Below are positions 8,482-17,174 of a DNA stretch of 41,679 bases, in pieces. The notes beneath the pieces were generated by a model that searched no databases, was not told where the DNA came from, and worked only from the letters and a program-made list of their open reading frames with translations. The translations under genes and the position numbers were made by a program. This DNA comes from Falsiroseomonas oryziterrae (GTDB lineage: Bacteria > Pseudomonadota > Alphaproteobacteria > Acetobacterales > Acetobacteraceae). The DNA is taken from assembly GCF_021864505.1 (NCBI RefSeq), contig NZ_JAKJIB010000008.1, forward strand, positions 1 to 41,679, written 5' to 3'. Position 1 is the stretch's first letter. Every line of letters starts with the position of its first letter.

Positions 8482-9257
8482 CGCTGCTGAGCGCGGAGGG
8501 ACTGAACAAGAGCTTCGGCGGCGTGGTCGCGGCGCGCGACGTGTCCTTCGCGCTGACGGCCGGGGAGATGCTGGCGATCATCGGGCCGAACGGCGCGGGC
8601 AAGTCCACCACCTTCAACATGGTGGGCGGCCAGTTGCGGCCGGACAGCGGGCGCGTGACGCTCGCCGGGCAGGACATCACCGGCATGCCGCCGCGCGAGG
8701 TCTGCCGGCTTGGCGTCGGGCGGACCTTCCAGGTCGCGCAGACCTTCCTGTCCATGACCGTCGTCGGCAACGTCCAGATGGCGCTGATCGCGCATGCGGG
8801 GCGGACGCGCGACGTGGTGGCCGATGCGGAGCGGCTGTTCCGGGCTGAGGCGCTGGCCCTGCTGGATCGCGTCGGCATGGCGGATGCCGCGGACCGGCCG
8901 ATCGGGGAGCTCGCCTATGGCGACGTGAAGCGCGTGGAACTCGCCATCGCGCTCGCCGCCGCGCCGCGGCTGCTGCTGATGGACGAGCCGACGGCGGGGA
9001 TGGCGCCGCGCGAGCGCGCCAGCCTCATGCGGCTGACGGCCGGTATCGCGCGGGAGGAAGGGATCGGCGTGCTCTTCACCGAGCACGACATGGACGCCGT
9101 CTTCGCCCATGCCGACCGGATCCTGGTGCTGGTCCGCGGCGAGATCATCGCCGCCGGCGCGCCGGAGGAGGTGCGCGCCAACGAGCAGGTGCAGCGCGTC
9201 TACCTCGGCACCACCGGCGTGAAGGCCGCGCTGCGCGCGCGTCGCGCCCATGGCTGA
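8478..9257 (+). CDS. livG: ABC transporter ATPase, LivG type
   Basis: The product is 259 residues, the normal LivG length. Walker A is GPNGAGKST at 36-44, the signature region is ELAYGDVKRVELAIALA, and Walker B is LLLMDEPTAGMAP followed by a TEHDMDAVFAHADRI switch-His segment. The ATG at 8478 overlaps the permease stop as ATGA. Together with LivF it powers the fused permease. The LSGG-type signature reads AYGD, a variant common in LivG proteins. Confidence 0.94.
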   Translation: MTLLSAEGLNKSFGGVVAARDVSFALTAGEMLAIIGPNGAGKSTTFNMVGGQLRPDSGRVTLAGQDITGMPPREVCRLGVGRTFQVAQTFLSMTVVGNVQMALIAHAGRTRDVVADAERLFRAEALALLDRVGMADAADRPIGELAYGDVKRVELAIALAAAPRLLLMDEPTAGMAPRERASLMRLTAGIAREEGIGVLFTEHDMDAVFAHADRILVLVRGEIIAAGAPEEVRANEQVQRVYLGTTGVKAALRARRAHG

Positions 9258-9963
9258 GGCGGTGCTTGAGGTCGAGGCGCTGCATGCCGGCTATGGGCCG
9301 GCCAAGGTGCTGTTCGGCGTCTCGCTATCGCTGCGCCGGGGCGAGGTGGCGGCGCTGATGGGGCGCAACGGTGCGGGCAAGTCCACCACGCTGAAGGCGA
9401 TCATGGGCCTGCTGCCGCCGCGCGGCGGGCGGGTTCGCTTCGCAGGGCAGGACATCACAGGGCTGCCCCCCTTCCGCATCGCGCGGCTCGGCCTGGGCTA
9501 TGTGCCGGAGGAGCGGCGGATCTTCACGGACCTGACGGTGTACGAGAACCTCGAGGTCGGACGCCGCGCGCCGGCCGCCGGCCGCGCCGCCTGGACGCCG
9601 GAGCGGCTCTTCACGGTCTTCCCGAATCTCGCCGAGATGCGCGGCCGCCGCGCCAGCGCCATGTCGGGCGGCGAGCAGCAGATGCTGACCATCGCGCGCA
9701 CGCTGATGGGCAACCCGGAGGCGGTGCTGCTGGACGAGCCGTCCGAAGGTCTCGCGCCCGTGATCGTCGAGCAGATGGCGGATGCCGTGCTGCGCATGAA
9801 GGAGGAAGGAATCGCGGTGCTGCTATCCGAGCAGAACCTGGACTTCGCCGCGGCGGTGGCGGATCGTGCCTATGTCATCGAACGCGGCGAGATCCGCTTC
9901 CAGGGCGCCATGGCGGCGCTGGAGGCGGATGAGCAGGTCCGCGAGGCGTATCTGACGGTATGA
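9250..9963 (+). CDS. livF: ABC transporter ATPase, LivF type
   Basis: The product is 237 residues. Walker A is GRNGAGKST at 38-46, the signature is MSGGEQQMLTIARTL, Walker B is VLLDEPSEGLAPVIVEQ, and the switch region is LLSEQNLDFA. It starts eight bases inside the end of livG and its stop overlaps hyuA2 (ATGA), so transport and catabolic genes are translationally linked. LivF pairs with LivG as a heterodimeric motor. There is nothing unusual about length or motifs. Confidence 0.94.
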   Translation: MAEAVLEVEALHAGYGPAKVLFGVSLSLRRGEVAALMGRNGAGKSTTLKAIMGLLPPRGGRVRFAGQDITGLPPFRIARLGLGYVPEERRIFTDLTVYENLEVGRRAPAAGRAAWTPERLFTVFPNLAEMRGRRASAMSGGEQQMLTIARTLMGNPEAVLLDEPSEGLAPVIVEQMADAVLRMKEEGIAVLLSEQNLDFAAAVADRAYVIERGEIRFQGAMAALEADEQVREAYLTV

Positions 9964-11978
9964 GACGCGTTGCTGGCATCGACGTCGGCGGGACCTTCAC
10001 CGACCTGCTGCTGCAGGAGGCGGACGGGACCGTGCGGCTGGCCAAGGTCCCGACCACGCCCAACCAGGCCGACGGGGTGATGGATGCGATCGCGGCGGCC
10101 GGCGCCGATCCCGCGGCGATCGACCTCATCATCCACGGCACCACGGCCACGACGAACGCGGTGCTGGAACGCAAGCTGGCCCGCGTCGGGCTGATCACCA
10201 CGGCCGGCTTCCGCGACGTGTTGGAGCTCGGCCGCCGCACCCGGCCGCAGCCCTATGGCATGACGGGCAGCTTCGAGCCGCTGGTCCCGCGCGAGTTGCG
10301 CCGCGAGGTGGCGGAGCGCATGGATGCGCGCGGCAGCGTGGTGGCGCCGCTCGACGAGGCGGCCGTGGCGCGCGAGACGCGGGCGCTGCTCGAGGCAGGC
10401 TGCGAGGCGTTGGTGATCCATTTCCTGCACGCCTACGCCAACCCCGCGCATGAGCGCCGCGCGGGCGAGATCGCGCGCAGCATCTGGCCCAATGCCTACG
10501 TCACGCTCGGCCACGAGCTGCTGTCGGAGTTCCGCGAATACGAGCGCGGGACGACCGCGAGCGTGAATGCGGCGGTGCAGCCTGTGCTCGACCGCTACCT
10601 GCACAGACTGCAGGAGGGGCTGGCCGCGCGCGGCCACCGGCGCGACCTGCTGGTGATGAACGGCAATGGCGGCACGGTGCCGGCGCGGCTGGTGGCGCGC
10701 GAGGCAGCGAAGACCGTCATGTCCGGCCCGGCGTCGGGCGTCATGGCGGCGGCGGCGACGCTGGCGCAGAGCGGGCTGCGCAACGCCATCACATACGACA
10801 TGGGCGGCACCTCGACCGATGTCGCGCTGATCGCCGGCGGGGTGCCGGAGGTCTCGGCGGAGCTTTCCATCGCCTATGGCCTGCCGATCCACCTGCCGAT
10901 GGTGGATGTGCGCACCGTCGGCGCGGGTGGGGGCTCCATCGCGGGGCTCGATCGCGCGGGCATGCTGCGGGTCGGGCCGGAAAGCGCGGGCAGCACGCCC
11001 GGCCCGATCTGCTACGGGCGCGGCGGCACGCAGCCGACCATCACCGACGCCAATCTGGTGCTCGGCCGGCTCGACCCGGCGCGGCTGCTGGCGGTGCGCG
11101 AGCCGGTCCCGCTCGAGCGCCTGCGCGAGGCCTTCATGCGCGAGATCGGCGCGCCGCTCGGCATCTCCGTCGAGCAGGCGGCGGAGGCGGCGATCCGGCT
11201 GGCGAATGTCCACATGACCGGCGCGATCCGCATGGTGTCGCTCTCGAAGGGGCACGACCCGCGCGACTTCGTGCTGTTCGCCTTCGGCGGCGCGGGGCCG
11301 CTGCATGCCGTGGCGCTGGCACGCGAGATCGGCATCCCGGAGGTGCTGGTGCCCGCGCGGCCCGGCCTGACCAACGCGCTCGGCTGCCTGGTCGCCGATC
11401 TGCGGCAGGACCTGGTGAACACGCTGAACCGCGGCCTGGACGACATCCCGGAGGAGGAGATCGCGGCGGTGCTCGGCGCGCAGCGCGAGCGCGGCCTGGC
11501 CACCGTGCTGGCCGAGCGCGGCGAGGTGGAGGAAGCGGTGGTGCTGCATTCCGCCGACATGCAGTTCCGCGGCCAGACACACTTGATCCGCGTCCCGCTG
11601 CCGAGGCCAGCGCCCTCGCGCGCCGAGATCCAGGCGGCCTTCGAGGCGGCGTATTTCGCGCGCTTCCAGATCCGCATGCCGGAGATCCGCGCTGTGCTGG
11701 TGAACCTCAACACGAGCGTCATCGGAAAGCGGCGCGGCTTCGCCCTCGGCGCGCTGCTGGGTGGGCCGCGCGGCGAGGCGCGGATCGGCACGCGTCGGCT
11801 CTACGCCGACGGCGCCTGGCACGACGCGGCCGTGTGGCAGCGCGAGGCGCTGGCGGAGGGCGTCCGCATCGCGGGCCCCGCGATCCTGCAGCAGGCGGAT
11901 GCGACGACGGTGCTGGAGCCGGGGAGCGAGGCCGTGGTGGACGCGATCGGCAACCTGCGGATCCGGGTGGCAGCATGA
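9960..11978 (+). CDS. hyuA: Hydantoinase/5-oxoprolinase subunit A (HyuA-type ATPase), copy 2
   Basis: The product is 672 residues, with the same architecture as copy 1 on the left arm: VAGIDVGGTFTDLLLQE at the start (phosphate-1 loop), IIHGTTATTNAVLERKLA, DMGGTSTDVALIAGG from Asp280, VGAGGGSIAGLD, and GGAGPLHAVALA. It is the ATP-hydrolysing half of a cyclic-amide hydrolase. It is clearly diverged from copy 1 across most of its length, which argues against a recent duplication. Its start overlaps livF and its stop overlaps hyuB2, both as ATGA. Position between the importer and the molybdenum hydroxylase ties it to heterocycle breakdown rather than to glutathione (5-oxoproline) recycling. Confidence 0.93.
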   Translation: MRRVAGIDVGGTFTDLLLQEADGTVRLAKVPTTPNQADGVMDAIAAAGADPAAIDLIIHGTTATTNAVLERKLARVGLITTAGFRDVLELGRRTRPQPYGMTGSFEPLVPRELRREVAERMDARGSVVAPLDEAAVARETRALLEAGCEALVIHFLHAYANPAHERRAGEIARSIWPNAYVTLGHELLSEFREYERGTTASVNAAVQPVLDRYLHRLQEGLAARGHRRDLLVMNGNGGTVPARLVAREAAKTVMSGPASGVMAAAATLAQSGLRNAITYDMGGTSTDVALIAGGVPEVSAELSIAYGLPIHLPMVDVRTVGAGGGSIAGLDRAGMLRVGPESAGSTPGPICYGRGGTQPTITDANLVLGRLDPARLLAVREPVPLERLREAFMREIGAPLGISVEQAAEAAIRLANVHMTGAIRMVSLSKGHDPRDFVLFAFGGAGPLHAVALAREIGIPEVLVPARPGLTNALGCLVADLRQDLVNTLNRGLDDIPEEEIAAVLGAQRERGLATVLAERGEVEEAVVLHSADMQFRGQTHLIRVPLPRPAPSRAEIQAAFEAAYFARFQIRMPEIRAVLVNLNTSVIGKRRGFALGALLGGPRGEARIGTRRLYADGAWHDAAVWQREALAEGVRIAGPAILQQADATTVLEPGSEAVVDAIGNLRIRVAA

Positions 11979-13648
11979 CGGACGCACTGACGCTTGCCGT
12001 GATCCAGGCAGGGCTGCAGCAGGTCTGCAACGAGATGGACATCGCGTTCTCGCGCGCCGCCTTCTCGCCGGTGATCGCGGAGGCCGACGACCGCTCCGAC
12101 GGCATCTACGGGCCGGAAGGCGAGCTGATCGCGCAGGGCGAGTTCGGCCTGCCGGTCTTCGTCGGCACCATGGCGCATTCCGCCGCGCATCTCGCGCGCC
12201 TGATCCGCGAGGGCGCGGTGGCGGCGCCGGAGCCAGGCGACATCTACATCGTCAACGATCCCTATCTCGGCGGCACGCATCTGATGGATGTGCGCTTCGC
12301 GAAGCCGGTCTTCGTGGAGGGCGAGCTGTTCTGCTGGCTGCAGAACACGGGGCACTGGCCGGACATCGGCGGCATGGTGCCGGGCGGCTTCAGCGCGCAT
12401 GCGACGGAGGTGGAGCAGGAAGGCCTCCGCCTGCCGCCCGTGAAGCTCTTCAAGCGCGGCGAGCTGGACCGGGAGATCGTCTCCATCATCCAATCCAACA
12501 TCCGCGTCGCGGGGCAGCGGATCGGCGACATCAAGGCGCAGGCCGCCGCGCTGCTGGTAGGCGAGCAGCGGCTCAGCGAGATGCTCGCGCGCTACGGCGC
12601 GGCGGGGCTGAAGGACGCGATCGCGGGCATCCGCGCCCGGGCGGCGGAGCGCATGCGGGCCGAGATCCGGCGCATCCCGGACGGTGTCTATCGCGCCGAG
12701 GCCTTCGTCGATTCCGACGGCGTGGTGAACGAGCCGCTCCGCATCGCGCTGACGGTCACCAAGCAGGACGAGACGCTGACCTTCGACCTGTCCGGGTCGT
12801 CGCCGCCCTGCCGCGGGCCGATGAACTCGGTCTGGTCGACCACCTGCTCCGCCATCTATCTCGGCATGAAGCACGTCTTCCCGCATGTGCCGATCAATGC
12901 CGGCACCTTCGAGCCGCTGCGGGTGATGCGTCCCGAGGGCACCTTCCTCGATGCCCGCTATCCGCGCCCGGTCTCGGGCTGCGCGGCGGAGGTCAGCCAG
13001 CGCGTCGCGGAGGCCGTCTTTCTCGCCCTCGCCCAGGCCATCCCGGACGAGCTCTGGGCGGCGCCCGCCGGCACCTCCGGGAATTTCGCGCTCGGCGGCT
13101 TCGATCCGGCGCGGGACGCGGGATACGTGATGTACCAGATCACCGGCGGCGGCCATGGCGGCAACGCGCGCGAGGACGGGCTGACCAATGCCTGCTCGAC
13201 GATCGGCATCAGCAAGACGCCGCCCGTCGAGGTGATGGAGCAGTACTTCCCCATCCTGTTCCGCCGCTTCGCGATCCATGAGGGCTCGGGCGGCGCCGGG
13301 CGGCGGCGCGGCGGTTTCGGCGTGCATTACGAGGTGGAACTGCTGCGCGGCGAGGCGCGGGCGAGCTTCGTGATGGATCACGGCCGCTTCGGCCCGCCCG
13401 GCGTGCTGGGCGGGCAGGATGGCGCGCCGAATGTCGTGCGGCTGCACCGCGGCGGCGTCACGACGGTGCCGGAGCACCTGTCGAAGGACCAGGGGCTGCG
13501 CCTGGTCGCGGGCGACCGGGTGGAGGTGATGACGCCGGGCGGCGGCGGCTATGGCGATCCACGCGAGCGGGAACGCGACCTCGTCGCGCGCGACGTGGCG
13601 CGCGGCTACTACACGGCGGAACAGGCGGAACGACTGTTCGGGCCATGA
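11975..13648 (+). CDS. hyuB: Hydantoinase/5-oxoprolinase subunit B (HyuB-type), copy 2
   Basis: The product is 557 residues. It begins MTDALTLAVIQAGLQQVCNE and carries the typical segments FSRAAFSPVIAEADDRSDG, DIYIVNDPYLGGTHLMDV (canonical NDPY-x-GGTH), NTGHWPDIGGM, and a C-terminal TPGGGGYGDP. It is the partner of the overlapping hyuA2 (ATGA at 11975-11978). The canonical metal-site motif contrasts with the NDAW-x-ATGH variant in copy 1. I infer an ATP-dependent lactam or imide ring opening. Whether the substrate is the product of the Mo enzyme and reductase downstream cannot be read from sequence. Confidence 0.93.
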   Translation: MTDALTLAVIQAGLQQVCNEMDIAFSRAAFSPVIAEADDRSDGIYGPEGELIAQGEFGLPVFVGTMAHSAAHLARLIREGAVAAPEPGDIYIVNDPYLGGTHLMDVRFAKPVFVEGELFCWLQNTGHWPDIGGMVPGGFSAHATEVEQEGLRLPPVKLFKRGELDREIVSIIQSNIRVAGQRIGDIKAQAAALLVGEQRLSEMLARYGAAGLKDAIAGIRARAAERMRAEIRRIPDGVYRAEAFVDSDGVVNEPLRIALTVTKQDETLTFDLSGSSPPCRGPMNSVWSTTCSAIYLGMKHVFPHVPINAGTFEPLRVMRPEGTFLDARYPRPVSGCAAEVSQRVAEAVFLALAQAIPDELWAAPAGTSGNFALGGFDPARDAGYVMYQITGGGHGGNAREDGLTNACSTIGISKTPPVEVMEQYFPILFRRFAIHEGSGGAGRRRGGFGVHYEVELLRGEARASFVMDHGRFGPPGVLGGQDGAPNVVRLHRGGVTTVPEHLSKDQGLRLVAGDRVEVMTPGGGGYGDPRERERDLVARDVARGYYTAEQAERLFGP

Positions 13649-14484
13649 TCGCCTATCACCGCCCCCGCAAGCTGGAGGAGGCGCTGGCGATCCGCGCTGC
13701 GCAGGACGTCGCGGTGATCGCGGGCGGGACTGACGTCTACCCCGCCGCCGCCGGGCGCCGCGCCTGGGGCGACCCGACGCACAAGGACGTGCTGGACATC
13801 ACTTCGATCCCGGGCCTCGACCGGATCGAGGAAACCGCTTCGGGCTGGCGCATCGGCTGCCTCGTCACCTGGTCGGCGCTGGGACGCGCGGCGCTGCCGC
13901 CTCTGTTCGATGGGCTGAAGGCGGCCGCGCGGGAGGTCGGCGGCGTGCAGGTGCAGAACCGTGGCACGATCGTCGGCAACCTCATCACCGCCTCGCCGGC
14001 CGGGGACGGGATCCCCAACCTGCTGGCGCTGGAGGCCCAGGTCGACATCGCCGGGCCGCGGCCACGCCAAGTGCCGCTGCGCGAGTTCCTGACCGGCTAT
14101 CGTGCGACCGCGCTGGAACCGACGGAGATCTTGGTAGCGCTGCATGTGCCGCGGCTCGACGGTGCCCGCAGCGGCTTCGTGAAGCTCGGCGCACGGCGCT
14201 ACCTCGTCATCTCCATCGCCATGGCCGCCGGCGTGGTCGCGGCTGACGCGACGGGCCGCATTGCCGAGGCCCGGCTGGCAGTCGGCGCCTGTTCGGCCGT
14301 GGCGCAGCGCCTGCCGGCGCTGGAAGCCGCGCTGCGCGGGGTGGCGATCCGCGAGGCGGCGGAGGTGGTGCAGGCCGATCATCTCGCCGCGCTGTCGCCG
14401 ATCGACGACATCCGCGCCTCCGCCGCCTACCGCCGCGGCGCGGCGCTGACGCTGCTGCGCGATCTGCTGCGGGGCCTCGCATGA
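13645..14484 (+). CDS. Molybdenum hydroxylase FAD-binding subunit (CoxM/XdhB-like)
   Basis: The product is 279 residues, the usual size for the medium subunit of xanthine dehydrogenase-family enzymes. The FAD pyrophosphate loops are VIAGGTDVYPAA in the N-terminal part and NRGTIVGNLITASPAGD in the middle, in family order. The C-terminal CO_deh_flav_C domain follows with GARRYLVISIAMAAGV. It passes electrons from the FeS domain to an acceptor. It overlaps both hyuB2 and the FeS-Mo gene by four bases, so the enzyme would be a two-polypeptide complex with the next gene product. Confidence 0.92.
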   Translation: MIAYHRPRKLEEALAIRAAQDVAVIAGGTDVYPAAAGRRAWGDPTHKDVLDITSIPGLDRIEETASGWRIGCLVTWSALGRAALPPLFDGLKAAAREVGGVQVQNRGTIVGNLITASPAGDGIPNLLALEAQVDIAGPRPRQVPLREFLTGYRATALEPTEILVALHVPRLDGARSGFVKLGARRYLVISIAMAAGVVAADATGRIAEARLAVGACSAVAQRLPALEAALRGVAIREAAEVVQADHLAALSPIDDIRASAAYRRGAALTLLRDLLRGLA

Positions 14485-17174
14485 TCGCCTTCACGCTGAA
14501 CGGGCGCCACGTGGAAACCGATGCGGCGCCGTTCGCGCCGCTGTCGGACACGCTGCGCGAGCGACTCGGCCTGACCGGCACGAAGGTGGGCTGCGAGGCG
14601 GGCGATTGCGGCGCCTGCACCGTGCTGCTGGACGGCGCGCAGGTCTGCGCCTGCCTGGTGCCCACCGCGCAGGCGGAGGGTGCGCGCATCACGACGATCG
14701 AGGCGGAGGACCCGCTGGTCGAGCAGCTTCGCGCTGCCTTCCTGGCGCATGGCGCGGCACAATGCGGCATCTGCACGCCGGGCATGATCATGGCCGCCCG
14801 CGACCTGTTGACGCGCGACCCGACGCCCTGCGCGCCTGCGGTGGAGGAGGCGATCAGCGGCGTACTCTGCCGCTGCACCGGCTACCGCAAGATCGTGGAC
14901 GCGGTGCTGGATGCGGTGCCACATGCAACGCCGATGCCGTCGGCCGGCGGGGCGGTGGGTGCAGCAGTGGCGCGGCTGGACGGCGCGCCGAAGGTCGCGG
15001 GCACGGACCGGTTCGGGGCCGATGCGGCGCCGCCGGATGCGCTCTGGCTGCGGGTGGTGCGCTCGCCGCATGCGAGCGCGCGCTTCACGCTGGGCGACCT
15101 GGAGGCCGCGCGCCGCGGGCTCGGGCTGCAGGCCATCCTGACGCATCGCGACGTGCCCGGGATCAACGCCTTCGGCATCATGCCGAACCTCAAAGACCAG
15201 CCCGTGCTGGCCGAGGGGCTGGTGCGATTCCGCGGCGAAGCGGTGCTGGCGCTTGTTGGCGAACGCGCGGCGGTGGAGGCGGTGCGCGATGGGGACCTGC
15301 CGATCGCGTGGGAGCCCCTGCCGGCGCTGCATGGCGTGGAGGCCGCGCTGGCCAAGGGCGCGCCGCAGCTCCACGCGCATGCGCCGGGAAACGTGCTGGT
15401 GCGGGGGCGGCTGACATCGGGCGATGCGGACGCCGCGCAATCCGCTGCGCAGGCCGAGGGCGCGTTCGAGACCGCCTTCGTCGAGCACGCCTATATCGAA
15501 CCGGAAGCGGGCTACGCCGAACCGACGCAGGGCGGCATGACGATCGTTGCCTGCACCCAGGCGCCCTACATGGACCGGGAGGAGACGGCCCGCGTTCTCG
15601 GCGTGGCGGAGGAGGCGGTGCGCATCGTGCCCACGGCCTGCGGAGGCGGCTTCGGCGGCAAGCTCGACGTCTCCATCCAGCCGCTGCTCGCGGTGGCGGC
15701 GCGCGCGGTGAACCGGCCGGTGCGCGTGGTCTATTCGCGCACCGAGAGCATGGCGAGCACGACGAAGCGGCACCCGGCAATCCTGCGCGCACGCATGGCG
15801 GCCGATGCCGAGGGACGCTTCACCGCCTATGCGCTCGACGCCGATTTCAACACCGGCGCCTATGCCAGCTGGGGGCCGACGGTCGCGAACCGGGTGCCGG
15901 TGCATGCCTCCGGCCCCTATCGCGTGCCGAACGTCCGCAACCGCACGCGCGCGGTCTACACCAACGACACGCCGGCCGGCGCCTTCCGCGGGTTCGGCGT
16001 GCCGCAGGCGGCGATCGCGACCGAGGCGCTGGTGGACGACCTGGCGGAACAACTCGGGCTCGATCGCTGGGAGATCAGGCGGCGCAACGCGATCGGGCAT
16101 GGCGACGTCACGCCCTCGGGGCAGGTGCTGCACGCCTCGGCGGGGCTGCCCGAATGCCTGGATGCGCTGAAGCCGGTGTGGGATGCGATGTTGTCCCGAG
16201 TTGCTGCGCACAACACCAGCGCGACGCGACACCGTCTCGGCGCCGGCATCGCCTGCATGTGGTATGGTTGCGGCAATACCTCCATGTCGAACCCGTCGCG
16301 CATGCGCGTCGTGCTGGGCCGCGACGGCACGCTGACGCTGTTCAACGGCGCGGTGGATATCGGCCAGGGCAGCACGACGGTCATCGCGCAGATCTGTGCC
16401 GATGCGCTCGGTCTCCCGCTGTCCGCGTTCCGCTTCGTCCTGGGCGACACGGCGCTGACGCATGACGCGGGCAAGACCTCGGCCTCGCGCCAGACCTTCG
16501 TCAGCGGCCGCGCGGCGCTGGAGGCCGGGCGCGACCTGCGGCGGAAGATCCTGGCGCTCGCCAATGCGGGGGAGGATGCGACGCTCGCGCTGTCCGGTGC
16601 GACGCTGCATGTCGCGGACCGGGCGGGCGGCGGGCGGAGCATCGACCTCGCCGCGTTGGCGAGCGACCTCGAAGGCGACGGGCGCTACGATCCGCCGACG
16701 ACGGCGCTGGATGAAGAGGGCCAGGGCATCCCCTACGCGACCTATGGCTTCGCGGCGCAATGCGCGCTGGTGCGGGTGGACACGGTGCTCGGCACGGTGA
16801 AGGTGGAGGAGATCGTGGCGGCGCAGGATGTCGGGCGCGCGGTGAACCCGACGTTGGTCATCGGCCAGATCCATGGCGGCATCGCGCAGGGCCTCGGCCT
16901 CGCGCTGATGGAGGAGTTCATCCCCGGCCGCACCGAGAACCTGCATGACTACCTGATCCCGACCGCGGGCGACGTGCCGCCGATCCGCGTGCACCTGATC
17001 GAGGATCCGGAACCGGAAGGCCCCTTCGGCGCAAAAGGCGTGGGCGAGCCCGCGCTGGTGCCGACCGCGCCGGCCATCCTCGGCGCGATCCGGCACGCGA
17101 CCGGGGTGCGCGTGACGCGCGTGCCGGTCCTGCCGCACCGGCTGTGGGAGGCGCTGCATGTCCGACAGGGTTAG
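14481..17174 (+). CDS. Fused [2Fe-2S]-molybdopterin subunit of a xanthine dehydrogenase-family hydroxylase
   Basis: This 897-residue protein joins a small FeS subunit to a large Mo subunit. Residues 1-155 hold the plant-type [2Fe-2S] cysteines C38, C43, C46, C58 and the second cluster C95, C98, C130, C132 (CRCTGYR). From about 160 on comes the molybdopterin part: GGGFGGK at 388-394, GAFRGFG at 500-506 and GAKGVGEPA at 850-858 with the catalytic Glu856. Such enzymes insert water-derived oxygen into N-heteroaromatic rings or aldehydes. With the FAD subunit just upstream, this gives a complete FAD/FeS/Mo hydroxylase from two genes. The substrate is unresolved; nicotinate, pyrimidine or purine-like rings are possible. 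A Mo-insertion chaperone (XdhC type) is not in the window. Confidence 0.92.
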   Translation: MIAFTLNGRHVETDAAPFAPLSDTLRERLGLTGTKVGCEAGDCGACTVLLDGAQVCACLVPTAQAEGARITTIEAEDPLVEQLRAAFLAHGAAQCGICTPGMIMAARDLLTRDPTPCAPAVEEAISGVLCRCTGYRKIVDAVLDAVPHATPMPSAGGAVGAAVARLDGAPKVAGTDRFGADAAPPDALWLRVVRSPHASARFTLGDLEAARRGLGLQAILTHRDVPGINAFGIMPNLKDQPVLAEGLVRFRGEAVLALVGERAAVEAVRDGDLPIAWEPLPALHGVEAALAKGAPQLHAHAPGNVLVRGRLTSGDADAAQSAAQAEGAFETAFVEHAYIEPEAGYAEPTQGGMTIVACTQAPYMDREETARVLGVAEEAVRIVPTACGGGFGGKLDVSIQPLLAVAARAVNRPVRVVYSRTESMASTTKRHPAILRARMAADAEGRFTAYALDADFNTGAYASWGPTVANRVPVHASGPYRVPNVRNRTRAVYTNDTPAGAFRGFGVPQAAIATEALVDDLAEQLGLDRWEIRRRNAIGHGDVTPSGQVLHASAGLPECLDALKPVWDAMLSRVAAHNTSATRHRLGAGIACMWYGCGNTSMSNPSRMRVVLGRDGTLTLFNGAVDIGQGSTTVIAQICADALGLPLSAFRFVLGDTALTHDAGKTSASRQTFVSGRAALEAGRDLRRKILALANAGEDATLALSGATLHVADRAGGGRSIDLAALASDLEGDGRYDPPTTALDEEGQGIPYATYGFAAQCALVRVDTVLGTVKVEEIVAAQDVGRAVNPTLVIGQIHGGIAQGLGLALMEEFIPGRTENLHDYLIPTAGDVPPIRVHLIEDPEPEGPFGAKGVGEPALVPTAPAILGAIRHATGVRVTRVPVLPHRLWEALHVRQG

